NCBI GenBank assembly: GCA_910576955.1
Contig: CAJTJB010000013.1
Span: 1 to 18,588, forward strand
Source: an uncultured Alphaproteobacteria bacterium
Lineage (GTDB): Bacteria; Pseudomonadota; Alphaproteobacteria; RF32; CAG-239
Length of the DNA: 18,588 nt
Direction: 5' to 3'
Part shown: positions 1 through 8,400 of the stretch, piece by piece
Layout: each line of letters opens with the position of its first letter
How positions within the stretch are numbered: the stretch's first letter is position 1
The notes under the pieces: model-generated
Database searches by the model: none
The model's input: the letters and a program-made list of their open reading frames with translations, nothing else
Told to the model about the DNA's origin: nothing
Made by a program: the position numbers and the translations under genes

Positions 1-37
1 TCCACGTTGTGTGTGATAATGTATGATTGGTCATAAT

Positions 38-103
38 AAAAATCCTTTGTTACACGTTAATTCAGTGGTCAGACTGTATGAACTTTTATAACAAAGGATT
101 TTT
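38..103. repeat. 15-bp perfect inverted repeat with 36-nt spacer
   Basis: AAAAATCCTTTGTTA at 38-52 is the exact reverse complement of TAACAAAGGATTTTT at 89-103. The right arm ends in five T, so on the plus strand this could be a large-loop terminator for a gene left of the window. It could also be the two ends of a small degenerate mobile element. No coding potential is visible between the arms. A small hairpin (AAAGCT-ATA-AGCTTT, 112-126) follows directly. Confidence 0.5.
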
Positions 104-130
104 GTAGATGCAAAGCTATAAGCTTTTCGG

Positions 131-156
131 AACCCCCAGACTATCTGGGGGTTTTC
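131..156 (+). terminator. Rho-independent terminator, plus strand
   Basis: A perfect 10-bp stem AACCCCCAGA (131-140) / TCTGGGGGTT (144-153) with a CTA loop is followed by a short T run. It fits a terminator for a plus-strand gene to the left of the window, placed back to back with the pgi terminator. Confidence 0.6.
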
Positions 157-163
157 GGGATAC

Positions 164-194
164 AAAAAAAGCCCTCCGAAGAGGGCTTTCTTTT
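164..194 (-). terminator. pgi terminator
   Basis: Read on the minus strand, AAAGCCCTC pairs with GAGGGCTTT around a TTCG tetraloop (177-180 on plus), followed by seven T. The stem begins 12 nt past the pgi stop codon. The A tract on one side and T run on the other may let it work in both directions. Confidence 0.85.
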
Positions 195-200
195 CCTGAC

Positions 201-1856
201 TTAAGCCGCAATCTTATCAGCAGCTTTCCTGATGCTGCGCACCTTTTCAATCAGTGCCGCGGTCGAGCCGTCGTGCCGGGCAGCAACGCCGCTCTCCAGC
301 TCCGGCAAAATCTTCAACGCCAGCTGCTTGCCGAGTTCAACGCCCCATTGGTCGAAAGAATCAATCTCCCAAATCACGCCCTGTGCATAAACCTTGTGCT
401 CATACATCGCGATAATCATTCCGAGCGCAAACGGCGTCAGCTTATCAAGGATAAACATATTGGACGGACGGTTGCCATCAAAGCTCTTATTGAGTTTCAG
501 CTTTTCAACCGCCGCTTCGTCCCTGCCGGCGTTACGCAGTTCGGCAGCCGCCTCTTCCACGGTTTTGCCGCGCATCAAAGCTTCCGCCTGCGCCAACACG
601 TTTGCCAGCAAAATTTCGTGATGCTTGCCGATTTCATTATGCGATACCGCCGGAATGATAAAGTCTACCGGCACAGGCTCCGTCCCTTGGTGCAAAAGTT
701 GGAAGAACGAGTGCTGCACATCCGTTCCCGCCCCGCCGAAAAGCGCCGGACCGGTCGCATAATCGGTAATTTTCTTGTTATCCAAACGAACAGACTTGCC
801 GTTACTCTCCATATCGAGCTGCTGCAAATACGCCGGCAGCGATTTCAGATATTGGTCATACGGAATAACCGCATAGCGGTGAATGTTGTAATAATCGTTA
901 TACCATATGCCGATAAGCGCCATAATCACCGGAATATTTTGCTCCAGCGGCGCAGTGCGGAAATGCTTGTCCATCGCTTCCGCCCCTTTCAGCAATTGCT
1001 CGAAATTGTCATAGCCCACAGCCAGCGCAATGGAAAGCCCGATAGCAGACCATAGCGAATACCGCCCGCCGACAAAATCCCAAAACTCAAACATATTATT
1101 GACATCAATGCCGAACTCCGCAACGGCTTTGGCGTTGGTGGAAAGGGCGACGAAATGGTTAGCAACCGCCTTTTCGCCAAGGGCATTAACCAGCCATTCG
1201 CGGCAGGTGCGCGCGTTGGTCAGCGTTTCGATGGTCGTAAAGGTTTTGGACGCCACGATAAAGAGGGTTTCTTCAGGGTCAACCTGCCCCAAAACTTCCG
1301 CACACGCCGTACCGTCAATGTTCGAGATGAAATAACATTGTATATCTTTTGCCCAATATTTTTTGAGAGCCTGCGTCACCATATACGGCCCGAGGTCAGA
1401 CCCGCCAATACCGATGTTGACGATGTTTTTCAGTTTTTTGCCGGTTGCGCCTCTGAATGTGCCATTACGCACCGCCTCGGAAAACTCTTTCATCTTTGCC
1501 AACACCCGGCGGATTTCCGGCATCACGTCCGCACCGTCCACCGTCACCGGCTTGCCCGAGAAGTTACGCAGCGCCGTATGCAACACCGCGCGGTTTTCGG
1601 TAATATTGATTTTTTTGCCCGAAAACATATCTTCAATGCGCGCTTCGAGGTTATGCTCGCGTGCCAGTTCAAACAACGCTTTCAACACTTTGTCATCAAA
1701 GCGGTTTTTCGAATAATCAAACGTCATCCCCTCAAAAGTGATGGTATATTTCTCCGCTCTCTCGGCATCTGCCGCAAAAAGCTCATTCATTGTGGTGTTA
1801 TTAAAACGCTTATATTCGTTCATAAGCCCCGCTACCGCGTTTGAAACCATTTTCAT
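201..1856 (-). CDS. pgi: Glucose-6-phosphate isomerase
   Basis: Interconverts glucose 6-phosphate and fructose 6-phosphate in the cytosol (glycolysis and gluconeogenesis). Length is 551 aa, close to the usual 549 for long bacterial Pgi. Visible motifs: GIGGSDLGP at about 149-157; PGI signature 1 DFVGGRYSLWSAIG at about 260-273; the catalytic base Glu350 in QLDMESNGKS; the ring-opening His382 in TDVQHSFFQ; and signature 2 GVIWEIDSFDQWGVELGK at 493-510, ending on the conserved Lys510. The gene looks intact. Start choice: the minus strand reads AGGAG-T-ATG-AAA-ATG. The Shine-Dalgarno is only 1 nt from the first ATG but 7 nt from the second (1850), so Met3 is probably the real N-terminus and the protein 549 aa. 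It is monocistronic, with its own terminator just downstream. Confidence 0.97.
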   Translation of the reverse strand: MKMVSNAVAGLMNEYKRFNNTTMNELFAADAERAEKYTITFEGMTFDYSKNRFDDKVLKALFELAREHNLEARIEDMFSGKKINITENRAVLHTALRNFSGKPVTVDGADVMPEIRRVLAKMKEFSEAVRNGTFRGATGKKLKNIVNIGIGGSDLGPYMVTQALKKYWAKDIQCYFISNIDGTACAEVLGQVDPEETLFIVASKTFTTIETLTNARTCREWLVNALGEKAVANHFVALSTNAKAVAEFGIDVNNMFEFWDFVGGRYSLWSAIGLSIALAVGYDNFEQLLKGAEAMDKHFRTAPLEQNIPVIMALIGIWYNDYYNIHRYAVIPYDQYLKSLPAYLQQLDMESNGKSVRLDNKKITDYATGPALFGGAGTDVQHSFFQLLHQGTEPVPVDFIIPAVSHNEIGKHHEILLANVLAQAEALMRGKTVEEAAAELRNAGRDEAAVEKLKLNKSFDGNRPSNMFILDKLTPFALGMIIAMYEHKVYAQGVIWEIDSFDQWGVELGKQLALKILPELESGVAARHDGSTAALIEKVRSIRKAADKIAA

Positions 1857-2098
1857 ACTCCTAAAAAAGTTACATTAATACCGCCAAAATAAGCTCCGCC
1901 ACCGCCGCTGTCAACCCCTTTCCCCACTTCTCCCCCAATAAAAGACTCCCCCTGCCTCAAGCATCCCTCTCCCCTTTTTCGTGAGTCATTGCGAGGAGCT
2001 TAAGCGACGCGGCAATCTCCCCCCAAGAACTGTTTTCATTAACTCCTCTTTAACCCCCTTGTGCTATTCTATCCTAAATTTAGCGAAAGGATATTCTA
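1857..2098. other. Divergent intergenic region, pgi / H1-like gene
   Basis: This gap must hold the promoters of both flanking genes, which diverge. It has a C-rich stretch and one full copy of the ATTGC...GCAAT repeat (1988-2016). The Shine-Dalgarno for the right-hand gene is GAAAGGA at 2085-2091, 7 nt before its ATG. I see no convincing -35/-10 pair. Confidence 0.5.
1988..2016 (+). repeat. ATTGC...GCAAT hairpin repeat (module C)
   Basis: The outer arms ATTGC/GCAAT enclose GAGGA, an inner palindrome GCTTAAGC, then GACGCG. The same frame recurs at 9416-9444, 13578-13607 and 13872-13900, and inverted at 13748-13775. It resembles the REP-like GTCATTGCGAGG repeats seen in many bacterial genomes (recollection, not a search). 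Confidence 0.75.
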
Positions 2099-2893
2099 AT
2101 GGTAAAAGCCACACCGCAAAAACCCACCGTTGCCAAACGCGCCGCCGCCTCAATTAAAGCCGCCCCGCAAAAGCTTGTCGAACACACCGTCAACACCGCG
2201 TTGCACACGGTTGAAAGAGCCGCCGAAAAGCAGGCTATCCGCACGGAAAAAGCCGTCAACAAACGCATTGCCAAAGCGATAAAAAAAGCCGAAAAACAAG
2301 CCAAAAAAGAACCGACCAAAGCAACCGCAGCCAAACGCGCCGCTGGCAAAATCAAAACCAAAATCAAGCAAATCCTCACGCCCGAAAAAGAAGAAGTTTT
2401 TTATTACAGCCAAAAAGCGCTCGTACTCTTGACAATTGTATACGGCGCGATTGCCTTTTGGGTTTACATAACGGCAAACACGCTGTTACGCTGCGGCTGT
2501 CTGGAAAAAGACACTCTGCTGTTTGCCGCGCTGTGCGTCACGATGGCACTGACGGTACTGGCATTAGGCAGTGCGGTATTGGTTATGATATTTCCGCCCC
2601 GAGTCGCAACGGTCAATTCCAAAACCATTAAAATCGACCATAACGCACCGCTGTTTTGGAAAGATGTGAAGTTAGCGGAAGAAAAATATTCGAGTCCGCT
2701 CACACGCCGCACGATTATCGTATTGCACCTGCGCGACGATGCCAACTATCCGTTGACATTTATGCAAAAGCTCTGCCGGTATAATGTTTTCACGCCATTT
2801 TCGCTGCCCCTGTACGCGATAGACGGCAAAGACGCCGCCCGCCTCCGCCAACTCGTGCAAAAACACTGCAAATACCAAGACAGCACCAAATAA
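2099..2893 (+). CDS. Membrane protein with histone-H1-like basic tail and PH-like C-terminus
   Basis: 264 aa, no gene name. Residues 1-95 are almost only Lys, Ala, Arg, Thr, Glu and Gln, with repeated AKRAA, KAIKKAEKQAKK and ATAAKRAAGKIK-type segments like the tails of bacterial H1-like proteins. Two hydrophobic helices follow at about 106-129 and 140-165. The last 95 residues form a soluble domain with IIVLHLRDD, a short turn, then TPFSLPLYAIDGKDAARLRQLVQKHC. That pattern resembles the STM3941-type PH-like domain (moderate confidence, by eye). With a short hairpin between the helices, both the tail and the C-domain would face the cytoplasm. A DNA- or RNA-binding tail on a membrane anchor is an inference. 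Start: GAAAGGA sits 7 nt upstream. Single gene; a repeat block follows. Confidence 0.85.
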   Translation: MVKATPQKPTVAKRAAASIKAAPQKLVEHTVNTALHTVERAAEKQAIRTEKAVNKRIAKAIKKAEKQAKKEPTKATAAKRAAGKIKTKIKQILTPEKEEVFYYSQKALVLLTIVYGAIAFWVYITANTLLRCGCLEKDTLLFAALCVTMALTVLALGSAVLVMIFPPRVATVNSKTIKIDHNAPLFWKDVKLAEEKYSSPLTRRTIIVLHLRDDANYPLTFMQKLCRYNVFTPFSLPLYAIDGKDAARLRQLVQKHCKYQDSTK

Positions 2894-3554
2894 CCCCTCC
2901 CCCACCAAAGTTATGCAGGTGTCGCTGGCACCCCAACAAGTTGGGCGTTATCCCTCTCGCTCTTTAAACGTCATCCCTCGAATCGTTGCAGATGGCGCTA
3001 CCACTCAAGGGATTTCCCCACTCCTTTACCCGTCATCCCTCGAATGGCAACGCCATTCGTCAAGGGATCTCCCTCGGCAAGAGCATCCATATCCTCCCCA
3101 TCCCCTATCCCCTTCCTCCGCGGGAAGGGGAATTCCCTGCGGCAAAAATCTCTTTCTCCAAAGCCCGCGCGTAGCGGTACAAGTCCTCTCCACACCGCAG
3201 CCAAAGTCATGCAGGTGGCGCTGCCACTCCTCCCCCCAGCGCGGGGCTCGCTCTTTAAATCTCCTCCCCCTTGAGGGGGGAGGTAAGGGTGGGGGTGATA
3301 TATAGAGGATGTGTGTAGGGGGGGACAACATCAAAGCCTTACCTTTTACACCCTCTCCTGTCCTCTCCCCTCAAGGGAGAGGAACGCACGAACAAAACCG
3401 TTGCCCGTGCCGCTGGCACTTAAAAACGCTAAAATTTTGCGAGTGAGCCGCAGATGTCCTGCAAAGGAGGGGCGCGTAGTTAGACCTACGTAACCCAACC
3501 GCAGCCAAAGTAAACCCCAACAAGTTGGGTGCCCGTGGCGCTGCCACTTTTTTC
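2894..3554. repeat. Intergenic block of hairpin modules
   Basis: About 660 bp with no credible gene. In order: CCCAACAAGTTGGG palindrome (2932-2945); two ATCCCT...AAGGGAT hairpins (2973-3013 and 3035-3068, the second with inner stem GAATGGC/GCCATTC); CCCCTTCC-loop-GGAAGGGG hairpin (3109-3130); CCTCCCCC/GGGGGAGG hairpin with a G-rich tail (3263-3300); CCTCTCCC/GGGAGAGG hairpin (3362-3382); GTGCC-GCT-GGCAC hairpin (3407-3419); the 67-bp repeat; another CCCAACAAGTTGGG (3516-3529); and GTGGC-GCT-GCCAC (3535-3547). All open frames here run through repeats and I do not call them. Confidence 0.85.
3430..3496 (+). repeat. 67-bp dispersed repeat, copy A
   Basis: It matches 5341-5407 at 66 of 67 positions, in the same orientation (one A/G difference in GAGCCGC[A/G]GATGTCC). 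It opens with TAAAATTTTGCGAGTGAGCC and ends with a small stem CGTAG-TTAGAC-CTACG and TAACCC. Near identity over 67 bp in non-coding DNA implies recent copying or conversion, or function. It is not one of the GC-rich hairpin modules around it. Confidence 0.85.
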
Positions 3555-3583
3555 TTGACAAAAGCAGTCAGTTATGCCAAAAT
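3555..3583 (+). promoter_or_regulatory. Sigma-70-like promoter for the beta-repeat protein gene
   Basis: A consensus -35 TTGACA (3555-3560), a 17-bp spacer, and CAAAAT (3578-3583) as a 4-of-6 -10 box. The predicted transcript starts near 3590. This excludes an ATG at 3574 and supports the start at 3628. The -35 begins 7 nt after the last intergenic hairpin (3535-3547). Confidence 0.6.
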
Positions 3584-3627
3584 TCCCCCTCAATAATAAA
3601 TTATTTTATCACCAAATTTTTATCACT

Positions 3628-4674
3628 ATGTTAAAATTCATTTCCAATCCGCCGCTTTTCAACGGAGTGTCGGTAGAGGGGATTTGCGGCAACGCAAATG
3701 GCAGTTACGCTCTCAAAACCACAGATGGTATGTTTCACCTGTTCGCAGCAGACGGCACATACATTGCAGGCGTTCACGCCTATGATGTGCGCATCTTAAG
3801 CGACAACAGCTATTTCGTGCAGGAGTTGCCCCCCAAAGGCAGTTCTTTGGCGCTTTCATTCTTGAAAAAAGAGCCGGTGTGGAATCTCTACGGAACACAA
3901 GACGCGGAAAGGCAGGCAAAGCTGCAAAACCTCCACGACTGCGAAGTATACGCCAACGGCTGGTATCGCACGGTTGATATAGAAAATCGCCAAGCCCTGT
4001 ATAGAGCCGACCATCAGCTTATCGCGGAAAGCTTCAAGCAATGCGCGGTGTTCAAAAACGGCTATGCCATCCGCACCAACGAAAGCTACTACAAACTCGC
4101 AGACTGGATGTTTTACACGCCAAACGGCAATTATCTGAACCACTATGGCAACGTTCCTGTCATTTTGGGCAACGGTTTTCCGTACGTTTGCCGTTATATT
4201 CCGAATGACGGAACAGTCTACGAGCCGGAAATCGGCAATGTTATCGCCTCAAACGTCTGCGATTACAAGACGTTTCCAAACGGCAGGTTTGTGCTGTTTT
4301 TCAGGGACAGGACTTACGGCAGAAGCGCCAAAATCTATGCGCCGGACGGACACTGTTTGAGCACGGCGGCGAGCGACGCGGTTTTCCTGCCGGATGGGCG
4401 TTTCATCCAGTTTGCCAACAAGCGGATAAGCGCGTTATACCGTCCCAACGGGCTGTTGCATACGGATGACGTCTGGAACTATGAAATTGCCGGCAGCTAT
4501 TACCTTTTGAGTTATGAGGGCGTAGACACGCTGTATAACGACAAAAGCGAAGACCTCGGCGACGGTTACGGGTTGATAGCAAGCGAGAACAATTTTGTCC
4601 TGTTTGAAAACGAGCAAGCCTACCACTTGTTCAATCAAACCGGTCACGTCCTCTCGCTCGATATGCCCAACTGA
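3628..4674 (+). CDS. Beta-rich repeat protein, function unknown
   Basis: 348 aa from ATG 3628. An in-frame ATG at 3574 would lie inside the promoter, so it is rejected; neither start has a clear Shine-Dalgarno. No signal peptide or membrane helix. The protein shows about eight loosely repeated blocks of 35-45 residues of the form N-G-x-[YF]-hydrophobic, then [YL]-x-x-[DN]-G, for example FAADGTYIAG, YTPNGNYLNHYG, YAPDGHCLS, YRPNGLLHTDD and FNQTGHVLS. It is rich in Tyr, Phe and Asn. This is the look of WG-type or beta-propeller repeats, so a cytosolic binding scaffold is the natural guess, without a known ligand. Single gene with its own promoter and terminator. Confidence 0.8.
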   Translation: MLKFISNPPLFNGVSVEGICGNANGSYALKTTDGMFHLFAADGTYIAGVHAYDVRILSDNSYFVQELPPKGSSLALSFLKKEPVWNLYGTQDAERQAKLQNLHDCEVYANGWYRTVDIENRQALYRADHQLIAESFKQCAVFKNGYAIRTNESYYKLADWMFYTPNGNYLNHYGNVPVILGNGFPYVCRYIPNDGTVYEPEIGNVIASNVCDYKTFPNGRFVLFFRDRTYGRSAKIYAPDGHCLSTAASDAVFLPDGRFIQFANKRISALYRPNGLLHTDDVWNYEIAGSYYLLSYEGVDTLYNDKSEDLGDGYGLIASENNFVLFENEQAYHLFNQTGHVLSLDMPN

Positions 4675-4681
4675 CCCCAAC

Positions 4682-4724
4682 AAAAAAAGCACCCGTATCC
4701 CCCGCGGATACCGGTGTTTTTTTT
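4682..4724 (+). terminator. Terminator of the beta-repeat protein gene
   Basis: GCACCCGTATCC (4689-4700), loop CCCGC, then GGATACCGGTG (4706-4716): an 11-bp stem with one C-C mismatch, preceded by seven A and followed by eight T (4717-4724). It starts 8 nt past the stop codon. Confidence 0.88.
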
Positions 4725-4751
4725 ATAGAAAAATTTCCGCCCCTTTTTTAT

Positions 4752-5237
4752 CCCAACAAGTTGGGCGTCATTCCGCTCTTTAAACGTCATCCCTCGGGGC
4801 AACGCCCCGTCAAGGGATCTCCCGCAGCAAGGAAAATTCCCTCCCCATCCCCTATCCCCTTCCTCCGCGGGAAGGGGAAACCCTTGCCGCACTCCTCCCC
4901 CCAGCGAGGGGCTCGCTCTTTGAATCTCCTCCCCCTTGAGGGGGGAGGATGGGTGGGGGTGACAACATAAAGCAACAAAAAAAGTCCGCGCGTAGCGGTA
5001 CATCCTCTCCCCTCGCCGCAGCCCAAAGTTATGCCCGTGCCGCGGGCACCCCAACAAGTTGGCGTCATTCCGCTCTTTAAACGTCATCCCTCGGGGCAAC
5101 GCCCCGTCAAGGGATCTCCCTCTCCAAGGAAAATCCCCTTCCCATCCCCTATCCCATTCCTCCGCGGGAAGGGAAAACCCTTGCCGTACACACCTCCCCT
5201 TCCCTGGAGGAAGGGGTATGGGGGATGGGGACAACAA
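4752..5237. repeat. Duplicated hairpin-module block (about 300-bp period)
   Basis: The gap 4675-5474 holds no credible gene. The string from CCAACAAG to CAAGGGATCTCCC occurs at 4753-4821 and again at about 5051-5119 with one lost G. Both copies are followed by AAGGAAAAT, then a C-rich TATCCC...GGGAAGGG hairpin (4856-4877 and its shortened version near 5151-5173) and a G-rich hairpin (4928-4967; 5196-5236). The inner stem of the ATCCCT...AAGGGAT hairpin is GGGGC-AAC-GCCCC in both (4789-4818, 5086-5115). A GTGCC-GCG-GGCAC hairpin lies near 5037-5049. Tandem duplication of an assembled block is the simplest reading. Confidence 0.85.
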
Positions 5238-5275
5238 TCCATCCTTAAACACCTCCTCCCCCCAGCGAGGGGGAC

Positions 5276-5306
5276 AAAAAAAGCAGCAGATTAAACAACC
5301 TGCTGC
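5276..5306 (-). terminator. nifJ terminator
   Basis: On the minus strand GCAGCAG (5306-5300), a 10-nt loop and CTGCTGC (5289-5283) are followed by seven T (5282-5276). It lies about 170 nt past the nifJ stop. The nifJ transcript would therefore carry the 67-bp repeat, in antisense, in its 3' untranslated region. Confidence 0.75.
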
Positions 5307-5340
5307 AAGGGTAGTTATTCCACCAATGTCAATAAAGGAG

Positions 5341-5407
5341 TAAAATTTTGCGAGTGAGCCGCGGATGTCCTGCAAAGGAGGGGCGCGTAGTTAGACCTAC
5401 GTAACCC
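5341..5407 (+). repeat. 67-bp dispersed repeat, copy B
   Basis: Second copy of 3430-3496, with one mismatch. The flanks differ on both sides (GGAG before and GACTGAAG after, against AACGC before and AACCGCAG after), so the 67 bp delimit a discrete unit. It lies between the nifJ stop and the nifJ terminator. A small stem GCTTCCCCCGTACGGGAAGT follows at about 5422-5441. Confidence 0.85.
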
Positions 5408-5474
5408 GACTGAAGACAGGCTTCCCCCGTACGGGAAGTACCATCCGCGAGCTCAATCACAATAATTTTACCCT

Positions 5475-8400
5475 TTATTTATATTGGGACATATGTTCAA
5501 GCAACGACCTCTTCTCGTTCACACCCTCTTGCGCTTTGTCAAGAAGTTTGGAGTAACGTTCCGGATTCATCTTGTTGACAACCTGGAAACGGGTTTCGCT
5601 TGCCATATAGTCAGCCAACGGCTTGGATGGTGCTTTAGAATCAAGCATCAACGGCGCTTTGCCTTCCTTGATGTTGTCCGGATTGTAGCGGTACAACGGC
5701 CAAGAACCGGTTTCAACCGCGTCTTTCTGGTGCAACAAACCTTCAGCCATATTCAAACCTTGGTTGATACAGTGCGAGTACGCAATAATCAACGACGGAC
5801 CGTCAAAAGCTTCAGCTTCGTTCATCGCCTTGATAACCTGCATATCGTTCGCACCCATCGCAACTTGAGCCACATAAACATTGCCGTAAGACATAGCAAT
5901 CATCGCCAAATCTTTCTTCGGCAATTCTTTACCTGCGGTTGCAAATTTAGCGGATGCGCCCATCGGCGTAGCTTTAGACTGCTGACCGCCGGTGTTGGAG
6001 TAAACGCCCGTATCAACAACCAAAATGTTTACGTTGCGACCGGAAGCAATAGCGTGGTCAAGACCGCCGAAACCGATGTCATATGCCCAGCCGTCGCCAC
6101 CGATAATCCAAACGGATTTCTTAACGAGGTAATGAGCAACTTCGCTCAAGTGAGCGGCAACATCGCCGGAAATACTGGCAAGTTTCGCACGGAGCTCTTT
6201 AACGTTGTCGCGCTGTGCATCAATCTCTGCGTCGTTAGACTGCGGGTTCGCCAAAATTTTGTCTGCGATGTCGCCCAATTGCGGCTTTAATTCGTTCAAC
6301 AAAGATTTAGCGGTTTCTTCGCCGTGGTCAACAGAAACGCGCATACCCAAACCAAACTCGGCATTGTCTTCAAACAAAGAGTTTGCCCAAGCCGGACCTC
6401 TGCCTTTTTCGTCTTTGCAATAAGGCGTTGTCGGCAGGTTGCCGGAGTAAATGGAAGAGCAGCCCGTTGCATTGGCAACAACCATACGGTCACCAAACAA
6501 CTGGGTCAACAATTTGATATACGGTGTTTCACCGCAGCCGGCGCACGCACCGGAGAATTCAAACAACGGACGAATCATCTGTGTTGTCTTCGGCAGGTTC
6601 TTTGCAACTTCCGTGCGTTTAACATATGGAAGGATTTCAAAGAATTTCCAGTTAGCCTTTTCAACATCCAAATGGTTCTCGATATGATCCATATTGATAG
6701 CGTGCAGTTCCGGATTAGCCTTATTTTTAGCAGGACATGCAGAAGTACACAAGCCGCAGCCCGTGCAGTCTTCGGCAGAAATCTGCAAAATAAACTTCTT
6801 GCCGGCAAATTCCTTGCCTTTATAGTCAGCACGTTTCAAAGTAGCCGGAGCAGCAGCGAGTTGTGCGTCGTCAGCCACTTTCATACGGATAACACCGTGC
6901 GGACAAACAATCGAGCACTTACCGCATTGAATACATGTTTCAGGATCCCAAACCGGAATTTCGGTTGCAATGCAGCGTTTTTCGTATTGGGTTGTTCCTG
7001 TCGGCCATGTACCGTCAATAACTTCTTGAAGTTCAGAAGTTTTAACGCTGTCGCCTTTGTCAGCAATCAATTTTGCTGTCAGGCCCTGAACAAATGCCGG
7101 AGCATCGGCAGGAACCGGAGCCAGACGGCTGAACGCAGAGGTTACATGGTCTGGATATTTAACTTCAAACATATGTTCCAAAGAAGCGTCAACGGCAGCA
7201 TAGTTCTTCTGAACAATCGCATCGCCCTTCTTGGAATAAGTTTTCTTAATCGCCGCCTTAATCTGGGCAATAGCCTCGTCTTTCGGCAAAATGTTTGAAA
7301 TGGCAAAGAAGCAAGCCTGCATAATCGTGTTAATGCGGGCGCCCATGCCGGTAGCGCGGGCAACTTCAATTGCGTTAATGGTATAGAACTTCAGTTTTTT
7401 AGAAATAATCTGTTCCTGAACTTCTTTCGGCAGATGGTTCCAAACTTCGTCATGCGGATACGGAGCGTTCAAAAGGAACGTAGCCCCCGGTTTTGCAATG
7501 TGCAAAATGTCAACCTTGTTCATAAACTGGAACTGGTGGCAAGCCACAAAGTCTGCTTGGTTAATCAAATAAGCCGAACGAATCGGATTGTCGGAAAAAC
7601 GCAGGTGCGAAGTTGTCATTGAGCCGGATTTACGAGAGTCGTAAACGAAATAGCCCTGACCGTACTTGCCGGCATCTTCGGCAATAATCTTAATCGAGTT
7701 CTTATTAGCACCAACCGTACCATCAGCACCCAAACCGAAGAATACGGCGCGAACAACATCATCAGGTTCAACATCAAATGCCGCGTCATACGCTAAAGAT
7801 TTATTGGTAACGTCATCGGTAATGCCGACAGAGAAACCGTTAATCGGGTGAGCAGAAACTGCATTGTCGAAAACAGCTTTAGCCATCGCCGGTGTAAATT
7901 CTTTAGAAGAAAGACCATAACGACCGCCATAGATTTTCGGCAGGCTGGCAATTTCACCGTTAGAGAAAGCTTGTGACAAAGCGGTCACAACATCCAGATA
8001 CAACGGTTCGCCCAGAGAGCCGGATTCTTTGGTTCTGTCAAGAACGGAAACAACTTTGGCAGTTGCCGGCAAAGCTTTAACCAACGCTTTTGCAGGGAAC
8101 GGACGATACAGATGAACTTTCAATACGCCGAGTTTAGCGCCGTGAGCATTTAAGTATTCAATCGCTTCTTCAACTGTCTCGGCACCGGAGCCCATAACAA
8201 CGATAACGTTTTCGGCATCCTTGGCACCAACATAGTCAACAACATGATATTGACGACCGGTAATCTTGGCAAACTTGTCCATTTCTTCCTGAACAATGCC
8301 CTCAACAGCGTCATAATATTTGTTTTGCGCTTCACGACCTTGGAAGAACACGTCAGGGTTCTGCGCCGTACCGCGAATAACCGGTTTTTCAGGGTTAAGA

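Noticed and set aside
108..1055. Open frame of 315 codons antisense to pgi
   Set aside because: Pgi on the other strand is complete with all motifs; the frame runs through its terminators and has no recognisable product.
3574..3627. Longer start for the beta-repeat protein
   Set aside because: The ATG at 3574 lies between the -35 and the predicted transcription start, so it would not be in the mRNA.
4644..5375. Open frame of 243 codons on the minus strand
   Set aside because: Lies almost wholly in hairpin repeats; its Pro/Gly-rich translation repeats with the DNA modules. Other frames at 2913-3305, 3026-3334, 4761-4970 and 13572-13845 were rejected for the same reason.
5484..7298. Long plus-strand frames antisense to nifJ (5484-6290 and 6324-7298)
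   Set aside because: Shadows of a complete, motif-rich nifJ; no ribosome binding sites or known domains.
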